Shown here piece by piece: positions 52,038-61,669 of a DNA stretch of 64,000 nucleotides. A program made the translations under genes and the position numbers. Under the pieces are notes generated by a model. The model saw only the letters and a list, made by a program, of their open reading frames with translations, was not told the origin of the DNA and ran no database searches. The stretch lies in the NCBI GenBank assembly GCA_015057525.1, contig SVEE01000005.1:1-64000 (forward strand). Reading direction: 5' to 3'. Position 1 is the stretch's first letter. Each line of letters begins with the position of its first letter. This stretch comes from Lachnospiraceae bacterium. GTDB taxonomy: Bacteria; Bacillota; Clostridia; Lachnospirales; Lachnospiraceae.

Positions 52038-52985
52038 TTATATCATACTCTCTTTATCCTTTAATTGTAAAATCTTACTTTCAATCTCTTTTATTATTAT
52101 TTTAAATTCTTCATCTGATTTTCCCGTAGGGTCTTCCAATCCCCAATCATCATCAAAACCTCTTTCAATAAAAGGGCATCCAACATTGCACCCCATAGAA
52201 ATTGCTACATCTGGGCTTGGAATGTCCGTAATCAATTTTGAATACTGAGTCTTCTCCATGTCTATTCCATATAACTCTTTCATGATTCTGACTGCATCCT
52301 GATTTATTTGTGGTTTTGTCTCTGTTCCAGCCGAAAAAGATTCAAACACATCTGACGCCAAGTGTCTGCCCAATGCCTCTGCTATCTGACTGCGACATGA
52401 ATTATGCACACATATAAATGCGACTTTCTTTTTAGGCTTTTTATAAAATGGGCATTTTCCTTTAATACACTGCTCATTTTTTTCATTAAAACAACACTCA
52501 ATATTATTGTATTCTAATTCAACATCATAATTTTCATTTATGTATTGTATCGCTTTCTGAAAACTGAGAAATGCATTCCTCTTGCAACATCTAGGTCCAC
52601 CTACCTGCGATAAACTATATAATGCCTTAGATGTAAACTCCATGTGCTTTCCCCATGAAGCATCAGATGTCAAAGGTCCTGTTCCATCAATAATAGAAAG
52701 AGCTGCACCCATAGAACTTACAGCACCACAGACCCCCCACATGCCACAAGTTGCCCCTGGCATTTGTAATCCTCTCTTCATAAGTTCATTCAAACTACTA
52801 GGCAAATCAATATTTCCACCTGCATTATAAAACGCTGTCAACAAAGAAGCGCCATCTAAAACATGATGTTCCGGTCCATGTATCCTGACAAAATCCATTT
52901 GAGCCAAATTATAAAATATATCTATAGGATTTGTACCCTTCTCCTTTAAACATGCTTCAATAATCTTCTTTACTCTTTCTTCCAT
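52038..52985 (-). CDS. DUF5714-like Cys-rich domain fused to thioredoxin-type arsenate reductase / LMW phosphatase domain
   Basis: N-term GATCGMWGVCGAVSSMGAALSIIDGTGPLT…CCKRNAFLSFQKAI; C-term VAFICVHNSCRSQIAEALGRHLASDVFESFSAGTE. Confidence 0.85.
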   Translation of the reverse strand: MEERVKKIIEACLKEKGTNPIDIFYNLAQMDFVRIHGPEHHVLDGASLLTAFYNAGGNIDLPSSLNELMKRGLQMPGATCGMWGVCGAVSSMGAALSIIDGTGPLTSDASWGKHMEFTSKALYSLSQVGGPRCCKRNAFLSFQKAIQYINENYDVELEYNNIECCFNEKNEQCIKGKCPFYKKPKKKVAFICVHNSCRSQIAEALGRHLASDVFESFSAGTETKPQINQDAVRIMKELYGIDMEKTQYSKLITDIPSPDVAISMGCNVGCPFIERGFDDDWGLEDPTGKSDEEFKIIIKEIESKILQLKDKESMI

Positions 52986-52987
52986 GA

Positions 52988-53263
52988 TTATTTCACCTTC
53001 CCTACCAAGCTTATAAAATCGCTAAATTCACGCCAAACTTCATCATTTATAGAATAGTGATGCCATTTTCCCACTTTCTTATCATTTACCAAACCACAAT
53101 CACACAAAATCTTCATATGATGTGATAAAGTTGGTTGCGTAATATCAAATGCTTCTAATAACTTACAGCCACACTTTTCTCCATCAGATAACATTTGTAC
53201 AATCTGCAAACGATTGCAATCTCCCAACGCCTTACACATGGTTGCTATATCTATTGTATTCAT
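52988..53263 (-). CDS. ArsR-family metalloregulator
   Basis: KALGDCNRLQIVQMLSDGEKCGCKLLEAFDITQPTLSHHMKILCDCGLV. Confidence 0.94.
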   Translation of the reverse strand: MNTIDIATMCKALGDCNRLQIVQMLSDGEKCGCKLLEAFDITQPTLSHHMKILCDCGLVNDKKVGKWHHYSINDEVWREFSDFISLVGKVK

Positions 53264-53282
53264 TCTGCTTTACCTCACATTG

Positions 53283-53322
53283 ATATCTATCTATGTATAG
53301 ATGTATCAGATATATAGATATT
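53283..53322. promoter_or_regulatory. Candidate ArsR operator
   Basis: Repeated dyads atatctatctatgtatagatgtatcagatatatagatatt upstream of arsR. Confidence 0.6.
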
Positions 53323-53340
53323 TGTCAATGTGTCGACATA

Positions 53341-53379
53341 AAAAAATTCCTATACCTTATATAAAAGTATAGGAACTTT
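53341..53379 (-). terminator. Terminator of lipoprotein gene
   Basis: Minus strand AGTTCCTATAC…GTATAGGAATTTTTTT. Confidence 0.85.
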
Positions 53380-53455
53380 TTATGTTTTTAATAAATTCTA
53401 GAAACTTAAAGTTTTCTCACGCTTTATTTTTCTCAGATAGTTTTAACCTATCATA

Positions 53456-54259
53456 TTAATATTTTTTATAAAATACAATAGGTTCGCCTTCCATTGTTAA
53501 AGTAAGAACACCACTTTCAATTATTGCTGTACCTTCTACGTATTCCATCACGTCCTCTACTCCGTCTGTAACTATCTTATCAGGATATATGTACAAGAGC
53601 ACTTGGCTTGCATTATCAGTAATTCCCACCTCATAATATCCACTAATCACCTGATTTACTTCTCCACTTGTAGTCATCTCAAAAGTACCATCCTCTGATA
53701 CAATAAATGTTGATTCACCGGAATCATAGGTTCTAACATACTCGCCATAATAATCCACAGCATATATATCAAATAATTCTGAACCATCAGTTTTTACCAT
53801 ATATGTAGTTACTGTTGTCATATTACCCTCTTCCAAGAGCATCTTAACATAAATCACATAATACTGGCTGCCATCTCTTTCCTCAAGTTCATCGGCAGGA
53901 ATATAGCTATAATCGTCTCCCATCTCTTCTCTAACCAAATTAATTGCTTCATCTACTGTGATGACTGTTTCATCCTCCGAAGTATCACTATCTTCTGTTG
54001 TCTCAGTTGTTGTAGAAACGTCTACTGTTGTAGAAGAATCTACTGTCGTAGTAACACTCTCTGTTGTTGTTTCCTCTGTTGTTTCCTCTGCCGTTGTAAC
54101 ATTTGCCTCCGTTGTTGTCTCCGCTGTTGTTACAACATTTGCGGTTGTTGCTTTTTCTGTTACTTTACCTGTTTCCTCCTTACTACCACAGGCTGTCAAA
54201 GTCAACGCCATCAGTCCAACCAAAAAAATCTTTACGCAGGAATGTTTCAAAAATTTCAT
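53456..54259 (-). CDS. Thr-rich-linker lipoprotein, function unknown
   Basis: Lipobox LTLTAC; long TTVTTAETTTEANVTTAEETTEETTTE linker; start behind GGAGG. Confidence 0.75.
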   Translation of the reverse strand: MKFLKHSCVKIFLVGLMALTLTACGSKEETGKVTEKATTANVVTTAETTTEANVTTAEETTEETTTESVTTTVDSSTTVDVSTTTETTEDSDTSEDETVITVDEAINLVREEMGDDYSYIPADELEERDGSQYYVIYVKMLLEEGNMTTVTTYMVKTDGSELFDIYAVDYYGEYVRTYDSGESTFIVSEDGTFEMTTSGEVNQVISGYYEVGITDNASQVLLYIYPDKIVTDGVEDVMEYVEGTAIIESGVLTLTMEGEPIVFYKKY

Positions 54260-54481
54260 TTTAAGTACCTCCATCTAATTAGATATTTTAATATAATATT
54301 TTTCAGCTGTAAGTATACTATATTTTTTTTCAATATTATTAGCATGCGTATAAAAAGTATGTTTTTGCGTATAAAAATTGAGATATCTACTACAGGATAA
54401 ATAAAAAATCATCTTGAATCATGTACAGCGTCGTCACATCTAATACTTCTCCAAACAACATTACATGTTTTTTTAATAAAA

Positions 54482-55225
54482 TTAACCATTCACATATACG
54501 CAAATCACAACAACTGCAGTGATAACAATGAAAATCATTCCCACCTTAAATCCACCGATTTTTCTCGCTTTTCCAGCTATAGGGTCATATATGCATCGCG
54601 GATTTTCCGGTGAAATCATAATCTCTCTTACTTCTCCTAGCTTTGCATATCCTTTATTTGCATAGACACTTTCACAACTACGATAAACTTTATCTCCATA
54701 CATATATTCAAAAATTGACCTCTTTGTATTTAATTTTCCAGTCCCAGAAGCAGATTGGTGGGAGATACATTTTCCTTGAACACGTTCCGTCAGATATTTC
54801 TTTGCGGCAAATGCTGTACGAAATTCACTCATACACAGACCTATACCTACTACAAAAAACAGGGATAAAAAAATCATATCCTTATACGTTAAAGATGGTA
54901 GAAATATTTTACGGGTGATAATACCTATAGTACTTAACCCAATTAATATGACAAGCAAAATCGCAAAAAATCCTACCAACCCACGATTGAGTGGCGATGG
55001 TCCTGAGTTTCCGCCTACAACTGAGTTCAATCCTATTCTATTAGTTCCACCAAAATTCGCCTGGCTCGCATCACCCAAAGACATATGTCCGTTTTTTACC
55101 TCTATACCTAAGGAATTGATATCATCTGGGTTAAGACTCTCTATTCCACTTTCACGAATCTTCTGCACCAGTTCTGGATCTGATATAGTCATCCTTAAAA
55201 AATTGTTTTGTTCTTCCATTTTCAT
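54482..55225 (-). CDS. DUF3592-like membrane protein
   Basis: Multiple TMs; ISHQSASGTGKLNTKRSIFEYMYGDKVYRSCE…EIMISPENPRCIYD. Confidence 0.6.
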   Translation of the reverse strand: MKMEEQNNFLRMTISDPELVQKIRESGIESLNPDDINSLGIEVKNGHMSLGDASQANFGGTNRIGLNSVVGGNSGPSPLNRGLVGFFAILLVILIGLSTIGIITRKIFLPSLTYKDMIFLSLFFVVGIGLCMSEFRTAFAAKKYLTERVQGKCISHQSASGTGKLNTKRSIFEYMYGDKVYRSCESVYANKGYAKLGEVREIMISPENPRCIYDPIAGKARKIGGFKVGMIFIVITAVVVICVYVNG

Positions 55226-55240
55226 AAATTTCTCCCCTCA

Positions 55241-55561
55241 TTACAGCCTATCTCTTTCACAATTTGGCATATAATATGCTTTAATCAAAAAAATCCCCAT
55301 CAACATTGTAAAGAAGCTTATTCCAAAATATGTAGTTTTAGGTTCATCTGGCTTTTCAGAGTTAATGTAAACCGCACATTCTTTTCCATCTTTCATTGTA
55401 AATGCATTGAAACCATAGAGTCCTATATCCTCATAGAGCTCATCATCATATTCATAAGTGATATATGCTACTTTCCTATTGTGAGCTCCTGTTTTTCGAA
55501 CATCAATGATTCCTTCTACCCTATCATATGTGGCAATATAAAAAATGCTGAATCCTATCAA
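55241..55561 (-). CDS. DUF3592-like membrane protein, possibly N-terminally truncated
   Basis: KVAYITYEYDDELYEDIGLYGFNAFTMKDGKECAVYINSEKPDEPK; only TTG start inside a TM segment. Confidence 0.5.
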   Translation of the reverse strand: MIGFSIFYIATYDRVEGIIDVRKTGAHNRKVAYITYEYDDELYEDIGLYGFNAFTMKDGKECAVYINSEKPDEPKTTYFGISFFTMLMGIFLIKAYYMPNCERDRL

Positions 55562-55575
55562 AACAAGTCCAACAA

Positions 55576-55881
55576 CTACAAATAATGTTCCTCACCATAT
55601 AAATGCTCTTGATGAATCTTTTCCTCTCTTATTTGATTAAGCAATTGTATTTTATCGAGTAGGAGGGCGATAGTTTTTCTCATTTGATTTTCAACTTCCA
55701 CATCATATTCCGTACATCTTCCGATTTCCCAAAGGGCAAAATCGTACATCGTACCATTACGTCTCAAATCTCCTATTTTCCAAGTCTTTTCTGGAGTAAG
55801 ATTTAATAATTTAGAAACATCATCAGGATTAAAATTTCCAACTATCTTGAAATATGTATTGCAACTATTTCGAGTACTCAT
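55576..55881 (-). CDS. DUF4279-like protein, apparently short
   Basis: NTYFKIVGNFNPDDVSKLLNLTPEKTWKIGDLRRNGTMYDFALWEIG. Confidence 0.65.
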   Translation of the reverse strand: MSTRNSCNTYFKIVGNFNPDDVSKLLNLTPEKTWKIGDLRRNGTMYDFALWEIGRCTEYDVEVENQMRKTIALLLDKIQLLNQIREEKIHQEHLYGEEHYL

Positions 55882-55936
55882 ATGCACCTCCACATATTTT
55901 AAATTCTCACATACTCTTCATTCATCGCACACTAGC

Positions 55937-56232
55937 ATTTTACGGACAAATCATTCAATAACTATAAATTATCCGTGATTTCTGTAAAATAATACACTAT
56001 TTTTTTGTCATTCCATATCTTTATACGGATAACACCATTATTTTAATTGTTTTCTACGTATTATTTTACATCTCAATCTTATTTTTTAGATTTTTTCGAA
56101 TATATGTTACGTAGAAATATACTTTACTGACCAATTTCTCCGTATTTGTATGATCTCTAAACAAATAAATTTACTCTTTTATTATTCTTTTACGGATAAT
56201 TCATATATCATATATGTTTTTATCCGTAAAAT
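55937..56232. repeat. Array of TTATCCGTAA/TTACGGATAA hairpin modules (copy 2)
   Basis: attttacggacaaat…aattatccgtgatt; ttatacggataac; tttctacgta (56051-56060)/tacgtagaaa (56108-56117); ttttacggataattcatatatcatatatgtttttatccgtaaaat. Confidence 0.7.
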
Positions 56233-56265
56233 CCCATAATCCCGCAACAGAAAATACATTCTCCC

Positions 56266-57411
56266 CTAATACAACCAAAGAAAATTATTATCTGTACTTA
56301 AAAACTCTATGTTATTTATAAACAGCACATTCTCTATACCATTCTCTTTAGCAAGTTTGCTTACACTATCATGGTAATATCTCAAATCCACTACTATTAT
56401 CTCACTATAATTATCTGCCAGCAGTGGCAAAAAGCTATGAGCATACGAATCCTTCACAACAAGAAGCTTTCCGTTATCTTCTGACACTGCGTTGCTTGTT
56501 ATTTTTATAATAGAGTGATTTCCATCTAAATAAGTTGTATATTTGTCCTTTATTTCCAAATTCTCATAATTATATAATGAGTCTGACGTCCAACCTTCGT
56601 CTAAATACTCAACGGTATATTCGCCATCAGGTTTGTGATAAAGCAATACTTCATCTGGCTCTGCGCTAAAGGTTGGAACATTTGAATAAAGTGTTCCATA
56701 GAACTCATCACTTGCCACTTCGATATCATATACATCTGACAAATCAAAATCAGTATTATTTGCAAATTCAGAAGAATCCTCTATTCCCACAAATTCACAG
56801 TAAGACTCGTATCCTATATACGCCCCTTGCATTGTCCAGTGGTGGTCTGTTTTGTAATAAATATACTCATCTTTATTTGCCATAAGCTCATCAAAACAAT
56901 CTGTTACTGCTATCTCATCTGATACACTTCCATAGATATACGCAAGCACCTCTGACTGATCATAGCAGGATGCGTAAGAAGGAAGCCTGTCCTCATACAC
57001 GTAGCAAGCGTTTGGAATAAGCAACCATGTGCAGTTTAAGTCAGAATTTGCCTCTGCAAATTCATTTACATAGGAAACGTTAGTTCCAAGCTGATTGTAC
57101 GGATTTTGATAATCCTGAATAAGCATATCCTCCGCAAAATAAACACCATTGATATACTTTTGATTAAGTGCCAGATTCTCAGTAACTTTAAGCTTTACGA
57201 GAAAATCCTTAAATATAATCTGGTCACTCATATATTTTTCAAAGTTCTTTGTAAACTCTCCGTTTACTATGCTTTCTCCAGTAATTTCAGGAAATTTAGT
57301 AAGATTTCTATTTTCCATATCCGAAAAATCTCTGTCCTTTGCTATAACTGAGCCAAAGGCAAACACACAAATAAACGCAAGAAAACTAATTGTAAGAATT
57401 TTATTCCTCAT
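56266..57411 (-). CDS. DHHW-motif (AlgJ/AlgX-like) O-acetylation protein
   Basis: YIYYKTDHHWTMQGAYIGY; N-terminal TM; RDFSDMENRNLTKFPEIT. Confidence 0.88.
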   Translation of the reverse strand: MRNKILTISFLAFICVFAFGSVIAKDRDFSDMENRNLTKFPEITGESIVNGEFTKNFEKYMSDQIIFKDFLVKLKVTENLALNQKYINGVYFAEDMLIQDYQNPYNQLGTNVSYVNEFAEANSDLNCTWLLIPNACYVYEDRLPSYASCYDQSEVLAYIYGSVSDEIAVTDCFDELMANKDEYIYYKTDHHWTMQGAYIGYESYCEFVGIEDSSEFANNTDFDLSDVYDIEVASDEFYGTLYSNVPTFSAEPDEVLLYHKPDGEYTVEYLDEGWTSDSLYNYENLEIKDKYTTYLDGNHSIIKITSNAVSEDNGKLLVVKDSYAHSFLPLLADNYSEIIVVDLRYYHDSVSKLAKENGIENVLFINNIEFLSTDNNFLWLY

Positions 57412-57422
57412 GTGCTTACCTC

Positions 57423-58847
57423 CTAAAATCTAAAATACAGGAATGGATTAAAGGCTTCTCCTGCCAAAAAAGCAACAGAAAGTACTGCCATTCCAATTAA
57501 AACAACACTTTCTATAAGTCCTGAAGCAACCTCTGATTTATTTGACATCTTATCCATAAACTTAGCTACAAGCTTCTTTGGAAATGGTGTTGCTGCCACA
57601 AAAGCAATAAGCAAAAACATTCCATAGGAAATCAAATAGAACATAGTTGTATCGTTGGCAAAGGCCAAACCATTTAATCCAAACATATTAAATACCGCAG
57701 TCTTTAATGCAGGCAACTTGTCATATGCAAAAATAACCCATCCTAAATTTATGAAAAACAATGCATATATATGTGAAACAAGCTTTGGCATTTTCTCAAT
57801 CCATTTTCCAAGCCACATTTTTTCAACTGTAAGCAGGACAAAATAATAGATCCCCCAGATAACAAAATTCCATGCTGCACCATGCCAAATACCGGTAAGC
57901 AGCCAGACAATAAATATATTTCTTAATGTTTTAACCTTACCACACCTATTTCCTCCCAAAGGAATATACACATAATCTCTAAACCATGTACTAAGTGAAA
58001 TATGCCATCTTCTCCAAAACTCAGTAATGCTTTTTGAAATATAAGGATAGTCAAAATTCTCAAGGAACTTAAAACCAAACATTCTCCCTAAACCAATTGC
58101 CATATCTGAATATCCTGAAAAATCAAAATAAATCTGTATAGAAAATGCTATAGCCGAAATCCAAGCCAGTACCACCGTATTGTCATTAGCTGATAATTTT
58201 GAGATACTGTCTACTATTTCTCCTGCCATATTTGCAATAAGTACCTTTTTGCCAAGTCCAAGGATAAAACGTCTTACACCCTCGCCAAAATCATCAATGC
58301 TTTCTTTTCTCACATCTAACTGCTCTGCAACTGTCTCATATCTGACAATTGGTCCTGCAATAAGCTGTGGAAATAAAGTAATATATGCTGCAAGATTTAT
58401 AATATTTTTCTGACATTTTGCCTTATCTCTGTAAACATCTACCGTATATGAGAGAATCTGAAATGTATAAAATGATATACCTATTGGGAGCTCAAGTCCT
58501 AAAGTCTTTATGTTTATACTTGGTATATTGTTGATTGTATCCGCAAAGAAGTCAAAATACTTAAAGAAAAACAGCACACCAAGATTAATCACTACTGACA
58601 TAACAACTGCAAGCTTGGCCATTTTTACATTGTCCTTGCACATGAATTTATCAACCATAATTCCACCAATATATCCAACTAATATTGATGCAATCATGAC
58701 AAATACATACTTTGGTTCACCCCATGCATAGAATAAAAGGCTAAAAAGCATTAAAACAAAATTTTTAAGAAATCTTGGACTTATATAATAAACCAATAAA
58801 ACTATTGGTAAAAATGCAAATAAAAATGTAATACTTGAAAAAACCAT
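57423..58847 (-). CDS. MBOAT family O-acyltransferase (AlgI-like)
   Basis: PIGISFYTFQILSYTVDVYR; FPQLIAGPIVRY; TEFWRRWHISLSTWFRDYVYIPLGGNR; GIWHGAAWNFVIWG. Confidence 0.95.
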   Translation of the reverse strand: MVFSSITFLFAFLPIVLLVYYISPRFLKNFVLMLFSLLFYAWGEPKYVFVMIASILVGYIGGIMVDKFMCKDNVKMAKLAVVMSVVINLGVLFFFKYFDFFADTINNIPSINIKTLGLELPIGISFYTFQILSYTVDVYRDKAKCQKNIINLAAYITLFPQLIAGPIVRYETVAEQLDVRKESIDDFGEGVRRFILGLGKKVLIANMAGEIVDSISKLSANDNTVVLAWISAIAFSIQIYFDFSGYSDMAIGLGRMFGFKFLENFDYPYISKSITEFWRRWHISLSTWFRDYVYIPLGGNRCGKVKTLRNIFIVWLLTGIWHGAAWNFVIWGIYYFVLLTVEKMWLGKWIEKMPKLVSHIYALFFINLGWVIFAYDKLPALKTAVFNMFGLNGLAFANDTTMFYLISYGMFLLIAFVAATPFPKKLVAKFMDKMSNKSEVASGLIESVVLIGMAVLSVAFLAGEAFNPFLYFRF

Positions 58848-58950
58848 CTTTAAAACCTCATCTTTTTCGATGTATTAATAATAATATTTATTTTAAAATA
58901 CTGCAACACAATATTTTATGTAAACAAAGCAAAAATACATTAAAATAATT

Positions 58951-60801
58951 TTATTTCAAACTATCATTCTCTTTAAAATATTTATTTATCTCCCTTACAT
59001 ATCTGCTTGAATCCTTAGCTTTCTCATGAATAAGCTTAGGGGTAAATATATAAAGCTTATGCCTTGCTCTAGTCATAGCAACATAAAACATTCTTCTTTC
59101 CTCTTCCAGGTCGGAATCAGATTTTGCCTTCTTATACGGACATATTCCTTCAACTGCGTCAATTATATAAACACAATCAAACTCAAGCCCCTTAGCACTA
59201 TGCATAGTCATAAGATTTATTCCCTTAGTAGTCTTTTTCTTTTCCTGTTGCCTTTTCATAACCTCAGTATAATCAGCTATAAATTCAAACAAAGCTTCGT
59301 AACTTTCCACATCCTTTATCATTGCCGCAAATTCATCAAGCACATCAAGCAACTCACCTGCATCAAGCTGTCTATACTCTGCATATTTTCTAACATAATC
59401 GTCAAATCCCACTCCATTTCTTATGAAATTAAGTGCAGGATATGGTCTCATCTTTTTTATAAGTTTCATATCAGCCATGAATTTGTCCAGATTATCCACA
59501 GCATAATCTTTATCACGAAGTCTCCATCTTATCTGGTCATAATCAATTTTCTCTTCCAAAAGTACATCTCTGCTTATATATCTGCTAGGCTTATTCATTA
59601 TTCTGAGAAATGTGGCTCTGCTGTTATCACCCATAGCAATCCTCATGTAATCGAGAACATTTGACACTATAAAGTGTTCAAATATATTTGGTAAGGAATC
59701 GCTTATTGTATATGGAATATTAAAGCTGTCAAGTCTATATGCAAGGCGTCTTGGTTGTATATTAGTTCTATACAAAACAGCCTGTTTCTCATATGGAATA
59801 CCCTCTGCCACATTATCTTTTATCAGCTTTATTACCATGGCATTTTCCTCTGCCACATTTTTAGTAGATATAATTTTGACAATACCATCCTGTAAACTGG
59901 TAGAAACAAGTTTTTTCTTAAATCTCTTATTATTTCCTGCTATAACTCTTGATGATAAAAAGGTTATACTCTTGTCACATCTATAATTTGTTCCAAGCTC
60001 AATCTTTCTGGCGTCCTTAAAATCTTCTAAAAATCTATGCATTATCTCTGGTCTGGCACCTCTAAATCCATAAACTGACTGATCGTCATCTCCAACCACA
60101 AATATATTGTTTCGTGGCATTGCAATAAGCTTTATTGTCTCATATTGAATTTTATTACTGTCCTGAAATTCATCAACCATAATATACTTAAATATACTTC
60201 TACATTTATCAAGAATGTCTTTTCTGGAAGAAAGAAGTTCATAGCACATGACAAGCATATCATCAAAATCAATTAAACCTTTTCTTCTCTTCTCGCTTTC
60301 GAAAGCTCTATATATTTTTCTAAATCCATCAGCGGGAAGGTTTGCACTATAATAATCCTCAATGTCAAGCATATCGCATTTAACAAAGCTTATTTGCGCC
60401 AAAATATCAGATATAATATCCTCTTTATTGTCATAAGAAAGAGATATTCTATCCATCAATTCGCTAATAATTTTTCTTTTTTCCTCTTCTTGAATAATAC
60501 TTGAATTCTGCAGATTATAAGCAGTTTTAATAATCCAGAAAAAAATAGAATGAAAGGTTCCGAACCTGACATGATAGTCATGACCTTTTGTTAATTCCTT
60601 GAATCTTGTTTCCATTTCAAGGCTTGCAGCTCTTGTAAATGTAATAACAAGAATATCTGCGGGAGAAACTCCCGCAGATTCTATTAAATACTTAATTCTT
60701 CTAGTTATGGTTGTTGTCTTACCGGAACCAGGACCTGCCACTACAAGACAAGCTCCCTCATTATGCATGGTTGCACTTTTTTGTTCCTCACTAAGTTTCA
60801 T
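58951..60801 (-). CDS. UvrD/PcrA/Rep-type superfamily 1 DNA helicase
   Basis: LVVAGPGSGKTTTITRRI; VDEFQDSNKIQYE; VGDDDQSVYGFRGA; LMTMHSAKGLEFDCVYI; EEERRMFYVAMTRA. Confidence 0.95.
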   Translation of the reverse strand: MKLSEEQKSATMHNEGACLVVAGPGSGKTTTITRRIKYLIESAGVSPADILVITFTRAASLEMETRFKELTKGHDYHVRFGTFHSIFFWIIKTAYNLQNSSIIQEEEKRKIISELMDRISLSYDNKEDIISDILAQISFVKCDMLDIEDYYSANLPADGFRKIYRAFESEKRRKGLIDFDDMLVMCYELLSSRKDILDKCRSIFKYIMVDEFQDSNKIQYETIKLIAMPRNNIFVVGDDDQSVYGFRGARPEIMHRFLEDFKDARKIELGTNYRCDKSITFLSSRVIAGNNKRFKKKLVSTSLQDGIVKIISTKNVAEENAMVIKLIKDNVAEGIPYEKQAVLYRTNIQPRRLAYRLDSFNIPYTISDSLPNIFEHFIVSNVLDYMRIAMGDNSRATFLRIMNKPSRYISRDVLLEEKIDYDQIRWRLRDKDYAVDNLDKFMADMKLIKKMRPYPALNFIRNGVGFDDYVRKYAEYRQLDAGELLDVLDEFAAMIKDVESYEALFEFIADYTEVMKRQQEKKKTTKGINLMTMHSAKGLEFDCVYIIDAVEGICPYKKAKSDSDLEEERRMFYVAMTRARHKLYIFTPKLIHEKAKDSSRYVREINKYFKENDSLK

Positions 60802-60803
60802 AA

Positions 60804-61307
60804 TTAGTTAGCTCCACAACACTTCTTAAACTTCTTGCCACTTCCGCATGGACATGGATCGTTTCTTCCAACCTTTGGTGGCTTAACAACTGTCTTAGAT
60901 GACTTCTCAATCTTGTATAATTCTTTTCTTCTCTCAGCAGTGATAATGCTATCCCACTGTGGAAGAGTATATAACCACTCTGCATTACATCCAACCATGT
61001 TCATGTAAAGCTTCTCTGGATCATAAGCAAGAGAAACCTGAGTATCCTCCTCAAGGTCATCTACATTATTAGGCTGTACAAGACTTTCTTCTATACCATC
61101 AAGGAAACCTACCATTAACTCAATAGTCATATTGTACTTTTCTGCAAGTTCCTTAACTGTACCTTTAACAACTTCCTTTGGATTGCTGAGAAGTTCTTCA
61201 TAAATAGCCTTCTCGCGCTGGAAATAATCTAACCAAAATTCTTTACCTTCAGGTGTTCTGTCATCAAGACCATATGCATGATCTCTCCAATCTTTTAATA
61301 AACTCAT
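60804..61307 (-). CDS. SEC-C metal-binding motif protein
   Basis: C-terminal [23 protein letters not shown]. Confidence 0.9.
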   Translation of the reverse strand: MSLLKDWRDHAYGLDDRTPEGKEFWLDYFQREKAIYEELLSNPKEVVKGTVKELAEKYNMTIELMVGFLDGIEESLVQPNNVDDLEEDTQVSLAYDPEKLYMNMVGCNAEWLYTLPQWDSIITAERRKELYKIEKSSKTVVKPPKVGRNDPCPCGSGKKFKKCCGAN

Positions 61308-61376
61308 AATTTCACTCCTATTAGATTTATCTTATAGTTTTGTAAATTTACACTGTAGTAGAGTATAACAAACTAT

Positions 61377-61658
61377 CTATTCTTTTTCAATATTTTCTTT
61401 TTCTAAATCTACATCTTGAATAGCACTTTCCTCATTTTCATTAACTGAAGAAAGGACCTTTCCAATCCATAAAAATACATACATAAAAATAGGTACGATT
61501 ATACAAAGCCACAAGCATCCCATAAAATATTTACTGCCAGTAATTCCTGTAATAAATGTAGCAATAATTAATGCAATTATAATTATAATTCCTACCCACG
61601 CTAAAATTCTGGCTGTTTTTTTCTTGGATAGCTTTGATATATATTTGTTATCACTCAT
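61377..61658 (-). CDS. Small two-TM membrane protein
   Basis: Intact ORF, hydrophobic segments, operon position. Confidence 0.55.
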   Translation of the reverse strand: MSDNKYISKLSKKKTARILAWVGIIIIIALIIATFITGITGSKYFMGCLWLCIIVPIFMYVFLWIGKVLSSVNENEESAIQDVDLEKENIEKE

Positions 61659-61669
61659 ATTAATTCTCC

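Noticed and set aside
51116-53339. Shared 13-mer aatgtgtcgacat near 51116 and 53327 as possible att-like repeats
   Set aside because: 13-nt exact matches are expected by chance in 64 kb of AT-rich DNA; no integrase nearby.
53958-54278. 106-aa Val/Ser-rich ORF on plus strand
   Set aside because: Antisense translation of the Thr-rich linker of the lipoprotein gene (ACN repeats read as GTN/TCN).
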